A stretch of DNA of 64,000 nucleotides from Sunxiuqinia indica (GCF_009847015.1 NZ_WVEM01000004.1:248001-312000), one strand, 5' to 3'; positions 15,572 through 25,819 are shown, counted from the first letter of the stretch. Translations and numbers: made by a program. Notes: a model not told the origin generated them from the letters alone.

Positions 15572-17662
15572 ATGAAAGCGATATTAGCAGAAAAACCAAG
15601 TATGGCCAAAGAAATAGCCCGGATAGCAGGGGCCACAAAAAGACAGGACGGATACCTGGAAGGAAACGGGTATGTGGTTACCTGGGCTTTAGGGCATTTA
15701 ATCGGCCTGGCCATGCCGGATGAGTACGGTTACCAAAGTTTTCAAAAAGAAAACCTGCCCATACTCCCGGCAGAATTTATTTTAACGCCACGTAATATAA
15801 AAGCAGGAAAATCTTACCAGTTTGATAAAAGGGCCTTACAACAACTGGAAGTTATCGAATCCGTTTTTAACCGGTGCAGCCAAATTATCGTGGCCACCGA
15901 TGCCGGACGTGAAGGGGAACTTATTTTCCGGTACATTTATAATTACCTGGGCTGCAAAAAGCCCTTTTCCCGCTTGTGGATAAACAGCCTGACTGACAAA
16001 GCAATCAGGGAAGGGCTTAACAACCTGAAAGACGGACACGATTACGACAACCTTTACCGGGCGGCCAAAGCCCGGAGCGAATCGGACTGGCTGGTGGGGA
16101 TAAACGCTACGCAAGCCATTACCGTAAATGCCGGGCACTGCTTATATTCGCTTGGCCGGGTACAAACCCCGACGCTGAGAATGGTCTGTAAACGCTTACT
16201 GGAAAACAAAAACTTTGTTTCAAAGCCCTACTGGGTAGTGGAGGCAGAACTGGAAAAAGACGGACTGGCCGTTAAAGCCCTTGCTGTCTCAGAATTTGAA
16301 GATGAAGAAAAAGCAAAACAGGTTTTACAGTTAATCAGGGATTCAGAGCAGTTAAACGTTGCGGTTGTTAAAACCAAACGACGTACCGAAAAGCCGCCGT
16401 TGCTTTACGATTTGACCACCCTGCAAAAGGATGCCAACAGCAAGCTGGGTTTTTCGGCTGCCCAAACTTTGAGTATTGCGCAAAAACTTTATCAAGATAA
16501 GCTCATCACTTATCCACGTACCGGAAGCCGTTTTATACCGAGGGATGTTTTCGACGAAATACGTTCATTAATCATTGTTTTAAAACAGCACCCAGCTTTG
16601 GGCGATTATGCGAAAAACCTGAACCCACTGAATAACCATTGCGTCAATGATGGAAAGGTAACCGACCACCATGCACTGCTGATAACCGGGAATGAATCCG
16701 AAGGGTTGAAAAAAGAAGAACTGGCCATTTATGATATGATTGCCGGTCGGATACTGGAAGCTTTCTCCCCGAACTGTCAAAAGGAAATAACCCAGGTTGG
16801 TTTCAACTGTAACGGCATTGAGTTAAAAGCCAATGGAACCGTTATCACAACCAAAGGCTGGCGGGCTGTACTTAATATCGGCGAAGAAAACGAAATGGCA
16901 TTGCCTGAGTTTTCCGAAGGGGAACAATTGCCCATAATCCGGGCTGAAATCCTTAAGAGGCAGACAAAGCCGAAACCATTGCTGACCGAAGCCGCTTTGT
17001 TGTCAGCCATGGAAAGTGCCGGGAAAGAACTGGAAAACGAGGACTACCGCAAAAGCCTGAACGATGTCGGCATCGGCACTCCTGCCACCCGTGCATCTAT
17101 TATAGAGACTTTGCTTACAAGGGAATATATAAAAAGGCAGGGAAAATCACTTGCCCCTACCGAAAAAGGGCTGGCTGTTTATGCCGTTGTAAAAGATATG
17201 AAAATTGCCGATGTGGAAATGACAGGAAACTGGGAATTCGACCTGGCACGTATTGAACAGGGAGCTATTGACGCCGGGACATTTTTACGGGGAATCCGGC
17301 AATACACAACACAAATCACCGAAGAACTGCTCCAAAGCAAACGGAAGATAGAAATAAACGATACTCCCGGCGTTGTTTGCCCGAAATGCAAAAAGGGGAA
17401 AGTGTTTTTCTATTCCAAGGTTGCCAAATGCGACCATGCAGATTGCGGACTTGTCATTTTTCGGAATGTTTGTGGCAAAATACTGACTGACGCTCAAATC
17501 GGCCAGTTGCTGTGCAGCGGAAAAACCTCTGAAATAAAAGGCTTCAAAAGCAAAAAGGACAATACTTTCAATGCAATTCTGGTATTAAAAGAAGATTTCA
17601 AAACAGGTTTTGAGTTTGTGCCCGATAGAAAGTCTTTAACTAGAAATGATACCTGTAACTGA
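15572..17662 (+). CDS. topB: Type IA DNA topoisomerase III
   Basis: 696 residues. The Toprim domain opens with KAILAEKPSMAKEIA and has the metal-binding TDAGREGELIF. The catalytic tyrosine is Y314 in LITYPRTGSR, and LGRVQTPTL precedes it. A C-terminal zinc-finger-like part has CPKCKKG and CDHADCG (about 606-632). It relaxes single-stranded or negatively supercoiled DNA and is a standard part of Bacteroidota mobile elements, where it probably helps replication or processing of the circular form. Distinct from the host enzyme by its short length and neighbours. Confidence 0.93.
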   Translation: MKAILAEKPSMAKEIARIAGATKRQDGYLEGNGYVVTWALGHLIGLAMPDEYGYQSFQKENLPILPAEFILTPRNIKAGKSYQFDKRALQQLEVIESVFNRCSQIIVATDAGREGELIFRYIYNYLGCKKPFSRLWINSLTDKAIREGLNNLKDGHDYDNLYRAAKARSESDWLVGINATQAITVNAGHCLYSLGRVQTPTLRMVCKRLLENKNFVSKPYWVVEAELEKDGLAVKALAVSEFEDEEKAKQVLQLIRDSEQLNVAVVKTKRRTEKPPLLYDLTTLQKDANSKLGFSAAQTLSIAQKLYQDKLITYPRTGSRFIPRDVFDEIRSLIIVLKQHPALGDYAKNLNPLNNHCVNDGKVTDHHALLITGNESEGLKKEELAIYDMIAGRILEAFSPNCQKEITQVGFNCNGIELKANGTVITTKGWRAVLNIGEENEMALPEFSEGEQLPIIRAEILKRQTKPKPLLTEAALLSAMESAGKELENEDYRKSLNDVGIGTPATRASIIETLLTREYIKRQGKSLAPTEKGLAVYAVVKDMKIADVEMTGNWEFDLARIEQGAIDAGTFLRGIRQYTTQITEELLQSKRKIEINDTPGVVCPKCKKGKVFFYSKVAKCDHADCGLVIFRNVCGKILTDAQIGQLLCSGKTSEIKGFKSKKDNTFNAILVLKEDFKTGFEFVPDRKSLTRNDTCN

Positions 17663-17693
17663 TGCTCTGCGGTACCTTGACGCCTGCTCATTC

Positions 17694-17740
17694 AAAACTG
17701 CGGCGATACCCCGCTACGCCGGGGACGCAGCAGTTTTTTT
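17694..17740 (+). terminator. Intrinsic terminator after topB
   Basis: AAAACTGC and GCAGTTTT form the outer stem, with an inner CCCCG/CGGGG pair, followed by a run of eight T. It ends about 80 nt after the topB stop. Confidence 0.7.
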
Positions 17741-17770
17741 TCATTCACAAACGCCAAAGAACCCCGCATA

Positions 17771-17845
17771 TCCCGGGCAGGAAGGCAAAAGGGCATTTCA
17801 CGGTTGACACCGGGCACGCCCTTTCACCACCCTGCTTTTCCGGGA
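17771..17845 (+). repeat. Nested three-part inverted repeat
   Basis: Three complementary pairs nest inside each other: TCCCGG with CCGGGA, GCAGG with CCTGC, and AAAGGGC with GCCCTTT. No T run follows, so it is not a simple terminator. It lies in the 264-nt gap between topB and the DUF1896 gene, about 80 nt ahead of the latter, and may be a structured leader. Confidence 0.5.
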
Positions 17846-17926
17846 GTGACTCACGTTAACAACCGGTTATTCCCGTTACAATTGAATTTTTTCTCAATAA
17901 TGTGATTACTTAATACTCAACAAATC

Positions 17927-18334
17927 ATGGAATTCTCTTATTTTCAATTACGCCTTTTCGCTTTTCTGGAAGAAAGCCATCCTGACAAAATCAATGACCT
18001 TCAATTTATCCGGCAACGCAGTGAACTGGCTGCACAGGCTTATTCAGAAGCCATCCAAAACGGACAAAATCACATTGAAGCCGGGCAGTTGGCCAAAGCA
18101 GAGTTATTCCGGGGGCTACACTTTTCAAAATACAATACCCTGTTTGAGATACTGTCAGAAGAATTTTATGATACGGTCAGCGATGAAAAAATTCAACAGT
18201 ATGCACTGGAACTGCTGCCTTTATGCGAAGATGTTTTTGCAAAGTATAGTCTGAATGACGGCTTTGCCGATACACCCGAATACGAAAAGCTATACACTGA
18301 ATTAACCGGAAAAATTGTTGTGTATGGCTTATAA
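17927..18334 (+). CDS. DUF1896 family protein
   Basis: 135 residues, all-alpha in appearance ([17 protein letters not shown] at the start, then [25 protein letters not shown]). This pattern is the DUF1896 family of Bacteroidota conjugative elements, function unknown. Its end overlaps the start of the large methylase-helicase gene by 11 nt, so the two are probably translationally coupled and may work together. Confidence 0.8.
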   Translation: MEFSYFQLRLFAFLEESHPDKINDLQFIRQRSELAAQAYSEAIQNGQNHIEAGQLAKAELFRGLHFSKYNTLFEILSEEFYDTVSDEKIQQYALELLPLCEDVFAKYSLNDGFADTPEYEKLYTELTGKIVVYGL

Positions 18335-21300
18335 CAAAAGACAACACCTGCTGGACAATACAGAAGCCTTCCGCACACTTTTTCGCCTGGAGAAAGAGAA
18401 CAGGCAACCATCTGGCGAAGAACTGGCCGCTTTGCGCAAATTCTCCGGGTTTGGTGGCCTGAAATGTGTCTTAAACCCGGTGAAAGATTTAAGTGATGCT
18501 ATGCGCTGGACAAAATCTGATTTGCCGTTGTTCCCACTGGTCAGGGAACTGCATAAAGTAATTTTTGAAAACAGCGTGGATAGGAACCAGTACCGCCAAT
18601 ACTACAACAGCCTGAAAAATTCCGTACTGTCTGCTTTTTACACGCCCCCTGAAATTGTCAATACACTGGCAGAGTCAACGAAAGATGCAGGTATAATCCC
18701 GGGACGTTTTTTAGACCCTTCTGCCGGAATGGGCGAATTCATTTCAGCTTTTAATAATCAGGGAACCATTGAAGAAACTGTTGGTTTTGAAAAGGATTTG
18801 CTGACCGGTAAAATGCTTGGGTACCTTTATACCGGTAGAACAATCAGGACGGAGGGTTTTGAAAATATCAGGGAAAGCCGTAATAATTGCTTTGACCTGA
18901 CGGCCTCCAATATCCCTTTCGGGGATATGGCCGTTTTCGACCCTGCTTTTCATGGTTCATCGGTAGTTGCCGAAAAAATGGCAACCAGTGCCATCCATAA
19001 TTATTTTTTCCTGAAAGCGGTCAATACCCTTCGGGAAGGGGGCATACTTGCTTTTATTACTTCACAGGGAGTGATGGATTCCCCGAAAAACCAACCTGTA
19101 CGCAACTGGTTAATGGGTGAATGCAGCCTGGTGTCCGCTATCCGCCTGCCCAATAACCTGTTTGCGGATTATGCCGGTACCAATGTGGGAAGCGACCTTA
19201 TTATCCTGCAAAAAAATGGTTACAAGGACCGTATCTCCGACCGGGAAGAAGCTTTTATCCACAGCCGTCCGCTCTCTTCCGGTATCATAGTAAACGATTA
19301 TTTTCAGGACATGCAGCGTATTGTGCATACCAAAGGTTTCATCGATACCGACCCTTACGGCAAACCGGCATGGATATACGAACATAAAGGAGGGGTAAAA
19401 GGAATTGCAGGGGACATGCGGAAAATGCTACAAAATGACCTGTCCCGCTATTTGGATATTGAACTGTTTAACCACCATAGTGATAAGAACCATCAGAAAG
19501 AAGCTCAACCTGAACCAATACAACGTACACAATCAAAACAGCAGGGAATAAGCTCTCAAAAGAAAGAAACTAATAACAACCCAACGCAACCCGTAAAAGT
19601 GCAATCCGGGGGTACACAACTCAGCCTATTTGACCAGTTTGAAGCTGCACCAAACACCCGGAAGGAAAAACCCCAAAAAGAAAAATTTGAACCACGTCCC
19701 TTTGAAGGAGAACTACACGGTTTTCTGTTGGATGGCAGTCTGGTAGCAGTTAATGGTTCCCAGATTGGTTATTTAAGGAACAAAAACGAGAAAGGTGCGA
19801 TGTTTCATCCCCTGGACATCGGGCAAAAACAAAGGGGCATAATCCGCTCTTACATCGGGATACGGGATGCCTATGAGCAGCTTTACCACTCTGAATCTAA
19901 GGAGAAGAAAGAGAATCCCGAAATGCGCAAATTGTTAAACAGCCAATACGACACTTTTATCCAAAAGTATGGGTTCCTGAATGCTCCTGAAAACCTGAAA
20001 ACCATTAAAATGGATAAAGGGGCATTGTCTGTTTTGGCTTTGGAGCGATACATAAATGGTAAAGCAGAAAAGGCCGATATTTTCCACACTCCTGTGAGTT
20101 TTTCCAATTCAAACCAAATGGGAAATGCCAGCTCGGAAGAAGCGCTGGCTTTGTCCTTGAACCGGACAGGGACAGTTGACCTGGATTTTATGGCCCGGCA
20201 AACAGGTCTGGAGGTTTCGGAGATAAAAGAACAATTACACGGGCATATTTATTTTAACCCCTTGGAAGAGAGCTATGAAACTGCCGACAAATTTCTGGCC
20301 GGGAACGTGGTACAAAAGGCAGGTTTAATAAAAAAGTACCTCGAAGAAAATGATGGTGATTCTGCTATTGGTAATAAACAGGAGGCAATTGAAGCTTATC
20401 ATGCTTTAGAAAAAGTCATCCCTGAACCAATTAGATTTGAGCAACTGGATTTTAACCTGGGAGAACGGTGGATACCCGCCGGGATTTATGAGAAGTACGC
20501 CTCTTATTTGTTTGACACTGATGTTAAAGTACATTACCTTCCAAACCTTGATGAGTTTTCAGTTGAGACAAGCCATTACACCGCCCAAATCTACGACAAG
20601 TTTTGTGTACGCAGCCAAAGCCGTTCGTATAACGGGATGGCCCTCTTGAAACATGCATTGCTGAATACCACACCCAACATAACCAAAACCATTACCGTAG
20701 ATGACAAAGAGGTAAAAGTCCCCGACAGTGAAGCTATCCAGATGGCCGGGAGTAAAATTGACGAAATACGGGAAGGTTTTACCAATTGGCTTTACGAACA
20801 ATCCCCGGATTTTAAACAGCGGCTGTCCAGGCTGTACAACGACAAATTTAACTGTTTCGTCCGTCCCGCTTACGATGGCAGCCACCAGTCATTCCCAGGA
20901 CTGGACTTAAAAGGGCTGGGGATAACGGATTTATACGACAGCCAGAAAGATGCTATTTGGATGTTAAAGCAAAACAGCGGGGGAATCTGCGACCACGAAG
21001 TAGGGGCTGGGAAAACACTGATAATGTGTTGCGCCGCTTACGAGATGAAGCGGTTGAATATTGCCGCAAAACCAATGATAATCGGGTTGAAAGCCAATGT
21101 GCACGAAATTGCGGAAACTTTCCGTACAGCTTATCCACATGCCAGAATCCTGTATCCTGGCAAACAGGACTTTACCCCACAGAAACGCCTGAAAATTTTT
21201 TACGACATTAAAAACAATAACTGGGATGCCATTATCCTGACCCACGACCAGTTCCAGAAAATACCGCAATCGCCGGAAATGCAGCAACGGATATTACAGG

Positions 21301-23552
21301 AGGAACTTAATAGCGTGGAAGAAAACCTGGAAGTACTCAAAGGACAGGGGGTAAATGTGTCTAATGCGATGTTAAAAGGGCTGCTGAAACGTCAATCCAA
21401 CCTGGAAGCAAAACTCAAAGGTATTGCCTACCAGATAGAACAACGTACCGATGATGTTGTAGATTTTAAACAAATAGGTATTGACCACCTGTTTGTGGAC
21501 GAGAGCCATAAATTTAAAAACCTGATGTTCAACACCCGGCATGACCGTGTGGCAGGATTGGGCAATTCGCAGGGAAGCCAACGGGCTTTAAACCTTTTGT
21601 TTGCCATCCGTACCATACAGGCTGATAAAAGCAAAGATTTGGGGGCAACTTTCCTTTCGGGGACAACCATCAGCAACTCGCTGACCGAACTGTACCTGCT
21701 GTTCAAATACCTGCGCCCTGAAGCCCTGGCCCGGCAGGATATTCATTGTTTTGATGCCTGGGCTGCCATCTATACGAAAAAAACAGCCGATTTTGAATTC
21801 TCCGTTACCAACCAGATTGTTCAGAAAGAGCGCTTCCGCTATTTTATAAAAGTACCTGAACTGGCTGCTTTCTATTCTGAAATAACCGACTACCGCACGG
21901 CCAAAGATGTGGGAATTGACCGCCCGGAAATGAATGAGCAGCTTTACCACATACCGCCCACACCTGAACAGGAAGATTTTATAAAAAGATTGATGGCTTT
22001 TGCCCAAAACGGTGATGCAACAATCCTGGGCAGGGAGCCCCTGTCGGAAAGGGAAGAAAAAGCAAAGATGCTGATTGCAACTGACTATGCCCGTAAAATG
22101 AGCCTGGACATGCGGATGATAAGCCCGCATTACGAAGACCACATCGACAATAAGGCATCGCATTGTGCAGCCAATATCGCTCTTTATTACCGAAAATACC
22201 AACAGCAAAAAGGGACACAGTTTGTGTTTTCTGATTTGGGAACATACAAACCCGGAGAATGGAGTGTTTACAGCGAAATCAAGCGAAAATTACATGAAGA
22301 CCATGGCATCCCGGTCCATGAAGTCCGGTTTATCCAGGAAGCCAAAAGCGATAAAGCCCGCAAAGAGATTATTAAATGGATGAACAGTGGGCAGGTGCGG
22401 GTTTTGTTTGGTTCTACCGATATGCTCGGCACCGGGGTCAACGCACAGAAAAGGGCGGTGGCCATCCATCATCTGGACATTCCCTGGCGCCCTTCCGACC
22501 TCGAACAGCGTAACGGGAGGGCGGTGCGGAAAGGAAACGAGATTGCCAAAGCCTTTGCAGGGAACAAGTTGGACACTTTTATTTATGCCGTGGAAAAATC
22601 ATTGGATTCGTACAAGTTCAACCTGTTGGCCAATAAGCAGTTGTTTATCCGGCAGTTGAAATCGAACAATATGGGCACCCGCACTATTGACGAGGGGGCA
22701 ATGGATGAGAACTCGGGCATGAACTTTTCGGAATATGTGGCTATTTTATCCGGCAATACCGAACTGTTGGAGAAAGCAAAACTGCAAAAGAAAATTACTG
22801 CCTTGGAAAGTGAACGGAAAGCCTTCTACCGTTCCAGAAGTTCGTCGGAATACAAATTAGATGAAATACAACACGCCATTAAACACAACAATACTGTCAT
22901 TAATGAAATGACAACTGACTGGGGTTTCTTCCGGGAATGTGTAAAGAAAGACAAGGAGGGAAACCTGTTGAACCCGGTCAGTCTGGATGGGCTGAATACT
23001 TCCGCTTATGAAACCGTTGGGGCAAAGCTTAACCAGATAAGTGATGTAATCAATACTAAAGGTGAATACCGGAAAATTGGGGAATTGTATGGGTTCCGGC
23101 TTTTGGTCAAATCGGAATTATCGGCCAAAGACGGGTCAATTTTTAGCGATGACAATTACATCAACAACCGTTTTTTTATCCAGGGGGGAAGTGGTTTAAA
23201 ATATACCTACAACAATGGCCGGATAGCCCGTGACCCCAAACTGGCTTCCATGAACTTTTTGAATGCGCTGCACAAAATCCCGGAATTGATAGAAAATCAT
23301 CAGGTGCAAAATGAAAAACTCAGAAAAGATATCCCTGTTTTGCAGGAAGTGGTTAACGGAAAATGGCGGAAAGAAGATGAACTTAATAAACTGAAAACGG
23401 AACTTTCGGTATTGGAACGGAAAATTAAGGTTTCGCTTGAAAGGCAAAGCCAACCGCATGAAAGTAATTTGGAGAAAGCTGAAAAAGAAAATGAGATGGC
23501 TGAACTAGAAGAAAAAAGAAATCCCTACCAGCTTAAGAGATGCAGGTTATAG
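18324..23552 (+). CDS. Giant N6-adenine methylase-like / SNF2-type helicase protein
   Basis: 1742 residues from the ATG at 18324; a TTG nine bases upstream is less likely. The N-terminal part has a methyltransferase SAM motif DPSAGMGEF (about 131) and NIPFGD (about 196) in the place of the catalytic NPPF/Y. A long Gln/Lys linker follows. The helicase part has Walker A EVGAGKT (about 892), DESHKF (about 1058) and the motif VI-like [11 protein letters not shown] (about 1394). The C-terminus is coiled coil. Such proteins are standard in Bacteroidota elements and resemble phage DarB-like proteins, which protect incoming DNA from restriction; that role here is inference. NIPF in place of NPPF leaves methylation activity open. 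Confidence 0.85.
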   Translation: MAYNKRQHLLDNTEAFRTLFRLEKENRQPSGEELAALRKFSGFGGLKCVLNPVKDLSDAMRWTKSDLPLFPLVRELHKVIFENSVDRNQYRQYYNSLKNSVLSAFYTPPEIVNTLAESTKDAGIIPGRFLDPSAGMGEFISAFNNQGTIEETVGFEKDLLTGKMLGYLYTGRTIRTEGFENIRESRNNCFDLTASNIPFGDMAVFDPAFHGSSVVAEKMATSAIHNYFFLKAVNTLREGGILAFITSQGVMDSPKNQPVRNWLMGECSLVSAIRLPNNLFADYAGTNVGSDLIILQKNGYKDRISDREEAFIHSRPLSSGIIVNDYFQDMQRIVHTKGFIDTDPYGKPAWIYEHKGGVKGIAGDMRKMLQNDLSRYLDIELFNHHSDKNHQKEAQPEPIQRTQSKQQGISSQKKETNNNPTQPVKVQSGGTQLSLFDQFEAAPNTRKEKPQKEKFEPRPFEGELHGFLLDGSLVAVNGSQIGYLRNKNEKGAMFHPLDIGQKQRGIIRSYIGIRDAYEQLYHSESKEKKENPEMRKLLNSQYDTFIQKYGFLNAPENLKTIKMDKGALSVLALERYINGKAEKADIFHTPVSFSNSNQMGNASSEEALALSLNRTGTVDLDFMARQTGLEVSEIKEQLHGHIYFNPLEESYETADKFLAGNVVQKAGLIKKYLEENDGDSAIGNKQEAIEAYHALEKVIPEPIRFEQLDFNLGERWIPAGIYEKYASYLFDTDVKVHYLPNLDEFSVETSHYTAQIYDKFCVRSQSRSYNGMALLKHALLNTTPNITKTITVDDKEVKVPDSEAIQMAGSKIDEIREGFTNWLYEQSPDFKQRLSRLYNDKFNCFVRPAYDGSHQSFPGLDLKGLGITDLYDSQKDAIWMLKQNSGGICDHEVGAGKTLIMCCAAYEMKRLNIAAKPMIIGLKANVHEIAETFRTAYPHARILYPGKQDFTPQKRLKIFYDIKNNNWDAIILTHDQFQKIPQSPEMQQRILQEELNSVEENLEVLKGQGVNVSNAMLKGLLKRQSNLEAKLKGIAYQIEQRTDDVVDFKQIGIDHLFVDESHKFKNLMFNTRHDRVAGLGNSQGSQRALNLLFAIRTIQADKSKDLGATFLSGTTISNSLTELYLLFKYLRPEALARQDIHCFDAWAAIYTKKTADFEFSVTNQIVQKERFRYFIKVPELAAFYSEITDYRTAKDVGIDRPEMNEQLYHIPPTPEQEDFIKRLMAFAQNGDATILGREPLSEREEKAKMLIATDYARKMSLDMRMISPHYEDHIDNKASHCAANIALYYRKYQQQKGTQFVFSDLGTYKPGEWSVYSEIKRKLHEDHGIPVHEVRFIQEAKSDKARKEIIKWMNSGQVRVLFGSTDMLGTGVNAQKRAVAIHHLDIPWRPSDLEQRNGRAVRKGNEIAKAFAGNKLDTFIYAVEKSLDSYKFNLLANKQLFIRQLKSNNMGTRTIDEGAMDENSGMNFSEYVAILSGNTELLEKAKLQKKITALESERKAFYRSRSSSEYKLDEIQHAIKHNNTVINEMTTDWGFFRECVKKDKEGNLLNPVSLDGLNTSAYETVGAKLNQISDVINTKGEYRKIGELYGFRLLVKSELSAKDGSIFSDDNYINNRFFIQGGSGLKYTYNNGRIARDPKLASMNFLNALHKIPELIENHQVQNEKLRKDIPVLQEVVNGKWRKEDELNKLKTELSVLERKIKVSLERQSQPHESNLEKAEKENEMAELEEKRNPYQLKRCRL

Positions 23553-23639
23553 TTTTACAATCAATCCAAATTAGATAAGACTGATAATGAATTAGTTAAT
23601 ATTTGAATTAATCCAGTATTTTTTACTATACAAAATTTA

Positions 23640-23912
23640 CTAATCACTGTTTTTAATAAAGTCATTAACCTGCTCCACCGTATAAAATGTTTTGCCGCCA
23701 ATTCTCAGGTATTTTAAAGTGCCTTTTGAACGGTATCGTTGAAGTGTCCGTTTATTGATATTCAGCAACTGACAGAGGTCCTGGTTATCCAATAGTTTTA
23801 GTTCTTTGCCCCCTGTATCGGTCATAAATTTGTCCGTCTTTTGATGGAGCAATTCTATTTGCTCCAATATACGTTCCATGTAACTTTCAAAATTGTCCCT
23901 GTCAATGTTCAT
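23640..23912 (-). CDS. Excisionase-like helix-turn-helix protein
   Basis: 90 residues. The N-terminal half is helical; the C-terminal half, from LLDNQDLCQLLNINKRTLQRYRSKGTL to FYTVEQVNDFI, is the MerR-like winged helix of the HTH_17/Xis group. Bacteroidota elements carry such proteins beside rteC-type genes, where they bend DNA for excision. It is the last gene of a minus-strand group with the RteC-like gene, separated from it by the 42-bp palindrome. Confidence 0.8.
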   Translation of the reverse strand: MNIDRDNFESYMERILEQIELLHQKTDKFMTDTGGKELKLLDNQDLCQLLNINKRTLQRYRSKGTLKYLRIGGKTFYTVEQVNDFIKNSD

Positions 23913-23961
23913 AATTTGCGAGTTTTTGATTTTTCATTTCACAAATTTGAGTACAGTTGGA

Positions 23962-24003
23962 AAAACTAATGGGATACTTGTCGACAAGTACCCCATTAGT
24001 TTT
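23962..24003. repeat. 42-bp near-perfect palindrome next to the excisionase gene
   Basis: All 21 pairs around the centre TC|GA match except one (A at 23974 against C at 23991). It covers the stop codon of the RteC-like gene and lies 50 nt ahead of the excisionase start. As RNA it would form a stem of about 19 bp followed on the minus strand by a run of five U, so it could end or attenuate transcription. As DNA it could be a dimer-binding site for RteC or Xis. Sequence alone cannot choose. Confidence 0.75.
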
Positions 24004-24382
24004 CATCCAGGAGTTCCAGTTTGTGATTAAATTCTGTCACCAATTCATTAAGGAAAAATGAACGGGATTCCACGTGAATTACATTCGCCGACCTGGCAGT
24101 CAGCTTTTTTATTGTAGAATGATAACCCGGAAGGGGGATATTAAATGTATGGCTGAAAAAGCCAACCAATTCTTTTATGGAAATCCTTCCATGGTTAATG
24201 CTCATTGTAAGATACAAAGCATAAATTAGTTCAAGTAGGGCTCGTTTACTGGCCGTCCATTTCAGTGGCAACCCCTTGTAAATATTCAGGTTGTTACTAT
24301 TTATTTTATCGCCATTTCTTAATTTTGTACATTCAATTTCCACTTCAACATAATGGATAAGGTGGTCTAAAAACATTAGCAA
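23996..24382 (-). CDS. RteC-domain protein, C-terminal half only
   Basis: 128 residues. LKWTASKRALLELIYALY, ISIKELVGFFSHTFNIPLPGY and FLNELVTEFNHKL follow the C-terminal part of RteC, the transcription activator of excision genes in CTnDOT-type elements. Family members are usually about 280 residues, so the N-terminal half is missing. Its ATG shares a base with the stop of the preceding gene (TAATG), so it is translated by coupling. It may be a shortened functional regulator of the adjacent excisionase gene. Confidence 0.7.
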   Translation of the reverse strand: MLMFLDHLIHYVEVEIECTKLRNGDKINSNNLNIYKGLPLKWTASKRALLELIYALYLTMSINHGRISIKELVGFFSHTFNIPLPGYHSTIKKLTARSANVIHVESRSFFLNELVTEFNHKLELLDEN

Positions 24383-24621
24383 ATCAGGAACGGGCTTTTT
24401 TTTTCAACAATCACAGTTTCCTTAATCCATTCAACCGACAATTTAAGACGGCACCACTCCCGGTATTCTTCTGCCTGGCTTCTACCTGGTTGGCGAAAAC
24501 ACTCTATTAATCCTTCCCATTTGTCAATTAATTTTTCCATTTCCTGTGACCGTACATCTTCTTTCACATCAATTAACTCTGCAATCTCGTTTAAAAACGA
24601 TTTTAAAGATTTGTTTTTCAT
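24376..24621 (-). CDS. Small helical protein coupled to the RteC-like gene
   Basis: 81 residues from the ATG at 24621; a longer frame reaches 24756 but its first 45 residues are not protein-like. It is charged and helical (FLNEIAELIDVKEDVRSQEM, WEGLIECFRQPG). I find no family match and it does not clearly resemble the missing N-terminal half of RteC. Its stop overlaps the RteC-like start in TAATG. Confidence 0.5.
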   Translation of the reverse strand: MKNKSLKSFLNEIAELIDVKEDVRSQEMEKLIDKWEGLIECFRQPGRSQAEEYREWCRLKLSVEWIKETVIVEKKSPFLIC

Positions 24622-24873
24622 GGTTTTGTATTTATTGGTTTTCACTGTATTCAGGGGTAGAAACTTTGCAGAATCATTACTGTTATCGTATTTTTTAGTT
24701 AAATACAAAAAACGTGCTAAACTTCTAATCCATGAAATTTGATAGAAACAGGTCATTTCAACGTTACATTATCTGGGCTAATTAAGCTATGGTATTGTAT
24801 CTATTGTATCTATTGCATCCAACCGTCTTACTCCGGTCTTTCGTTCCTCTTTCCCTTCGTTCGACAGTTTCGG

Positions 24874-24888
24874 TACCCCGCACAAGAG
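24874..24888. repeat. Third copy of the repeat core
   Basis: ACCCCGCACAAGAG matches the core that opens copies A (13818) and B (25029). The flanks are not clearly alignable to the longer copies, so this is a partial or older copy about 155 nt upstream of copy B. Confidence 0.4.
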
Positions 24889-25028
24889 GGGCTCAGGTAA
24901 TCGCCCCACTTGCTTTTTTCCTTCGCTTTATAATGTTTGATAATGGCCATCCTGTACCTTCGATAGCTTCATTTTAGTCATTTCTCCGACAATTATCGGA
25001 GTTATTCCTTACATTCAGCACTCTCCGG

Positions 25029-25125
25029 CACCCCACACAAGAGTAGCAGCTTTACTTCACTTTGTTCACCCCGTATCCTGACGGACTTCTCTTCGTTATG
25101 TTCCGCCGCTACACTTGTTTTTGCC
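25029..25125. repeat. Diverged 97-nt direct repeat, copy B
   Basis: Ungapped partner of 13818-13914 (about 77 percent identity by hand count). It opens with CACCCCACACAAGAG and ends ACACTTGTTTTTGCC. Similarity weakens beyond both ends. See copy A. Confidence 0.65.
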
Positions 25126-25261
25126 TTCCCAGGCGAAGTAATTTCTAGGTAATGTTTCCCGGAATTTACCAGGTGAATGTTTTATTCATGTTCAATTTAT
25201 ATGACTCTTTCCCCGGTAGTAAAATTTAAACATCCGCCTTTCCGTCGGCCATTGTCATTCC

Positions 25262-25399
25262 GGTGGCAAGGTAACCCGTGTGCATGGGCGTACAAGTTCA
25301 AGCCTCCGGTTTTTCAAAAAATCTCCACTCGCCAACTGGCGGGTAGTATTTCCCGCAAAAAACTTGCACGCCCCCGCACACTTACCTTTTTACGCCACC
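25262..25399 (+). repeat. Large imperfect inverted repeat (possible cruciform or long RNA hairpin)
   Basis: The 5' arm 25262-25298 pairs with the 3' arm 25361-25399: GGTGGC with GCCACC, AAGGTAA with TTACCTT, and a 21-nt block (25278-25298 with 25361-25381) that pairs at 18 of 21 positions. The loop of 62 nt holds a small hairpin CGCCAACTGGCG. It lies 55 nt before the next start codon. It could be a single-strand origin, a protein-binding cruciform, or a leader structure. Confidence 0.7.
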
Positions 25400-25453
25400 A
25401 AAACAACAACGACCGACACGATGGAAAGACGCATAACTTTAAATAATAATACT

Positions 25454-25804
25454 ATGGAAAAGAAAAATGAAATTAATGATTTTGAAAATTCAGGGAATGA
25501 AAAACAAAACTCCCTCTCCTCCGGAATCCGCATAGCTTGGGTTGGAGATTATCCTGCTGTCAGGCAACAGTATGTAAAAATTAATGAGGCTGAATATGCC
25601 ACCGATTTTGAGTTTTTCCTGAGAAATCAGGTTCATGTGGTACACCACACGGATAAGACAACATCCATTTGCAGTAGTTTGGAAAACCGATGTTTCAAAA
25701 GGGACAAAACTTCTCCTTTAGATGATGAAACCATTATGAAAAACCTCAGCCAAATCCATCGTGACATCATCGCCTTTAAGTATGGCGGGGAGCTCGTTTA
25801 TTAA
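25454..25804 (+). CDS. Hypothetical protein of the mobile element
   Basis: 116 residues from the ATG at 25454. Earlier in-frame starts would put the beginning inside the inverted repeat and translate non-protein-like sequence, so they are rejected. The protein has a Glu/Asn/Ser-rich start, a central IRIAWVGDYPAVRQQYVKINEAEY and a C-terminal helix pair. No family recognised. It leads a short same-strand row of small genes ahead of the recombinase. Confidence 0.5.
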   Translation: MEKKNEINDFENSGNEKQNSLSSGIRIAWVGDYPAVRQQYVKINEAEYATDFEFFLRNQVHVVHHTDKTTSICSSLENRCFKRDKTSPLDDETIMKNLSQIHRDIIAFKYGGELVY

Positions 25805-25819
25805 CCATTTAATCCAATT

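Larger units (their letters stand above)
24757..25453. other. Non-coding gap with repeat copy B, a third core copy and a large inverted repeat
   Basis: About 700 nt with no credible gene. A short copy of the repeat core is at 24874-24888 (ACCCCGCACAAGAG inside it), repeat copy B at 25029-25125 and a large inverted repeat at 25262-25399. A small hairpin CTCCGACAATTATCGGAG lies at 24983-25000. Confidence 0.6.

Noticed and set aside
24789-24977. 62-codon frame beginning with repeats of LYLL
   Set aside because: Low-complexity translation with no family match, lying over the third repeat-core copy; read as non-coding.
24826-25140. Possible CRISPR-like array because of repeated core motifs
   Set aside because: Only two or three diverged copies with irregular spacing, no regular spacers and no cas genes.
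25280-25453. Upstream extension of the 25454-25804 protein
   Set aside because: It would start inside the large inverted repeat and has unnatural composition; ATG 25454 gives a normal protein.
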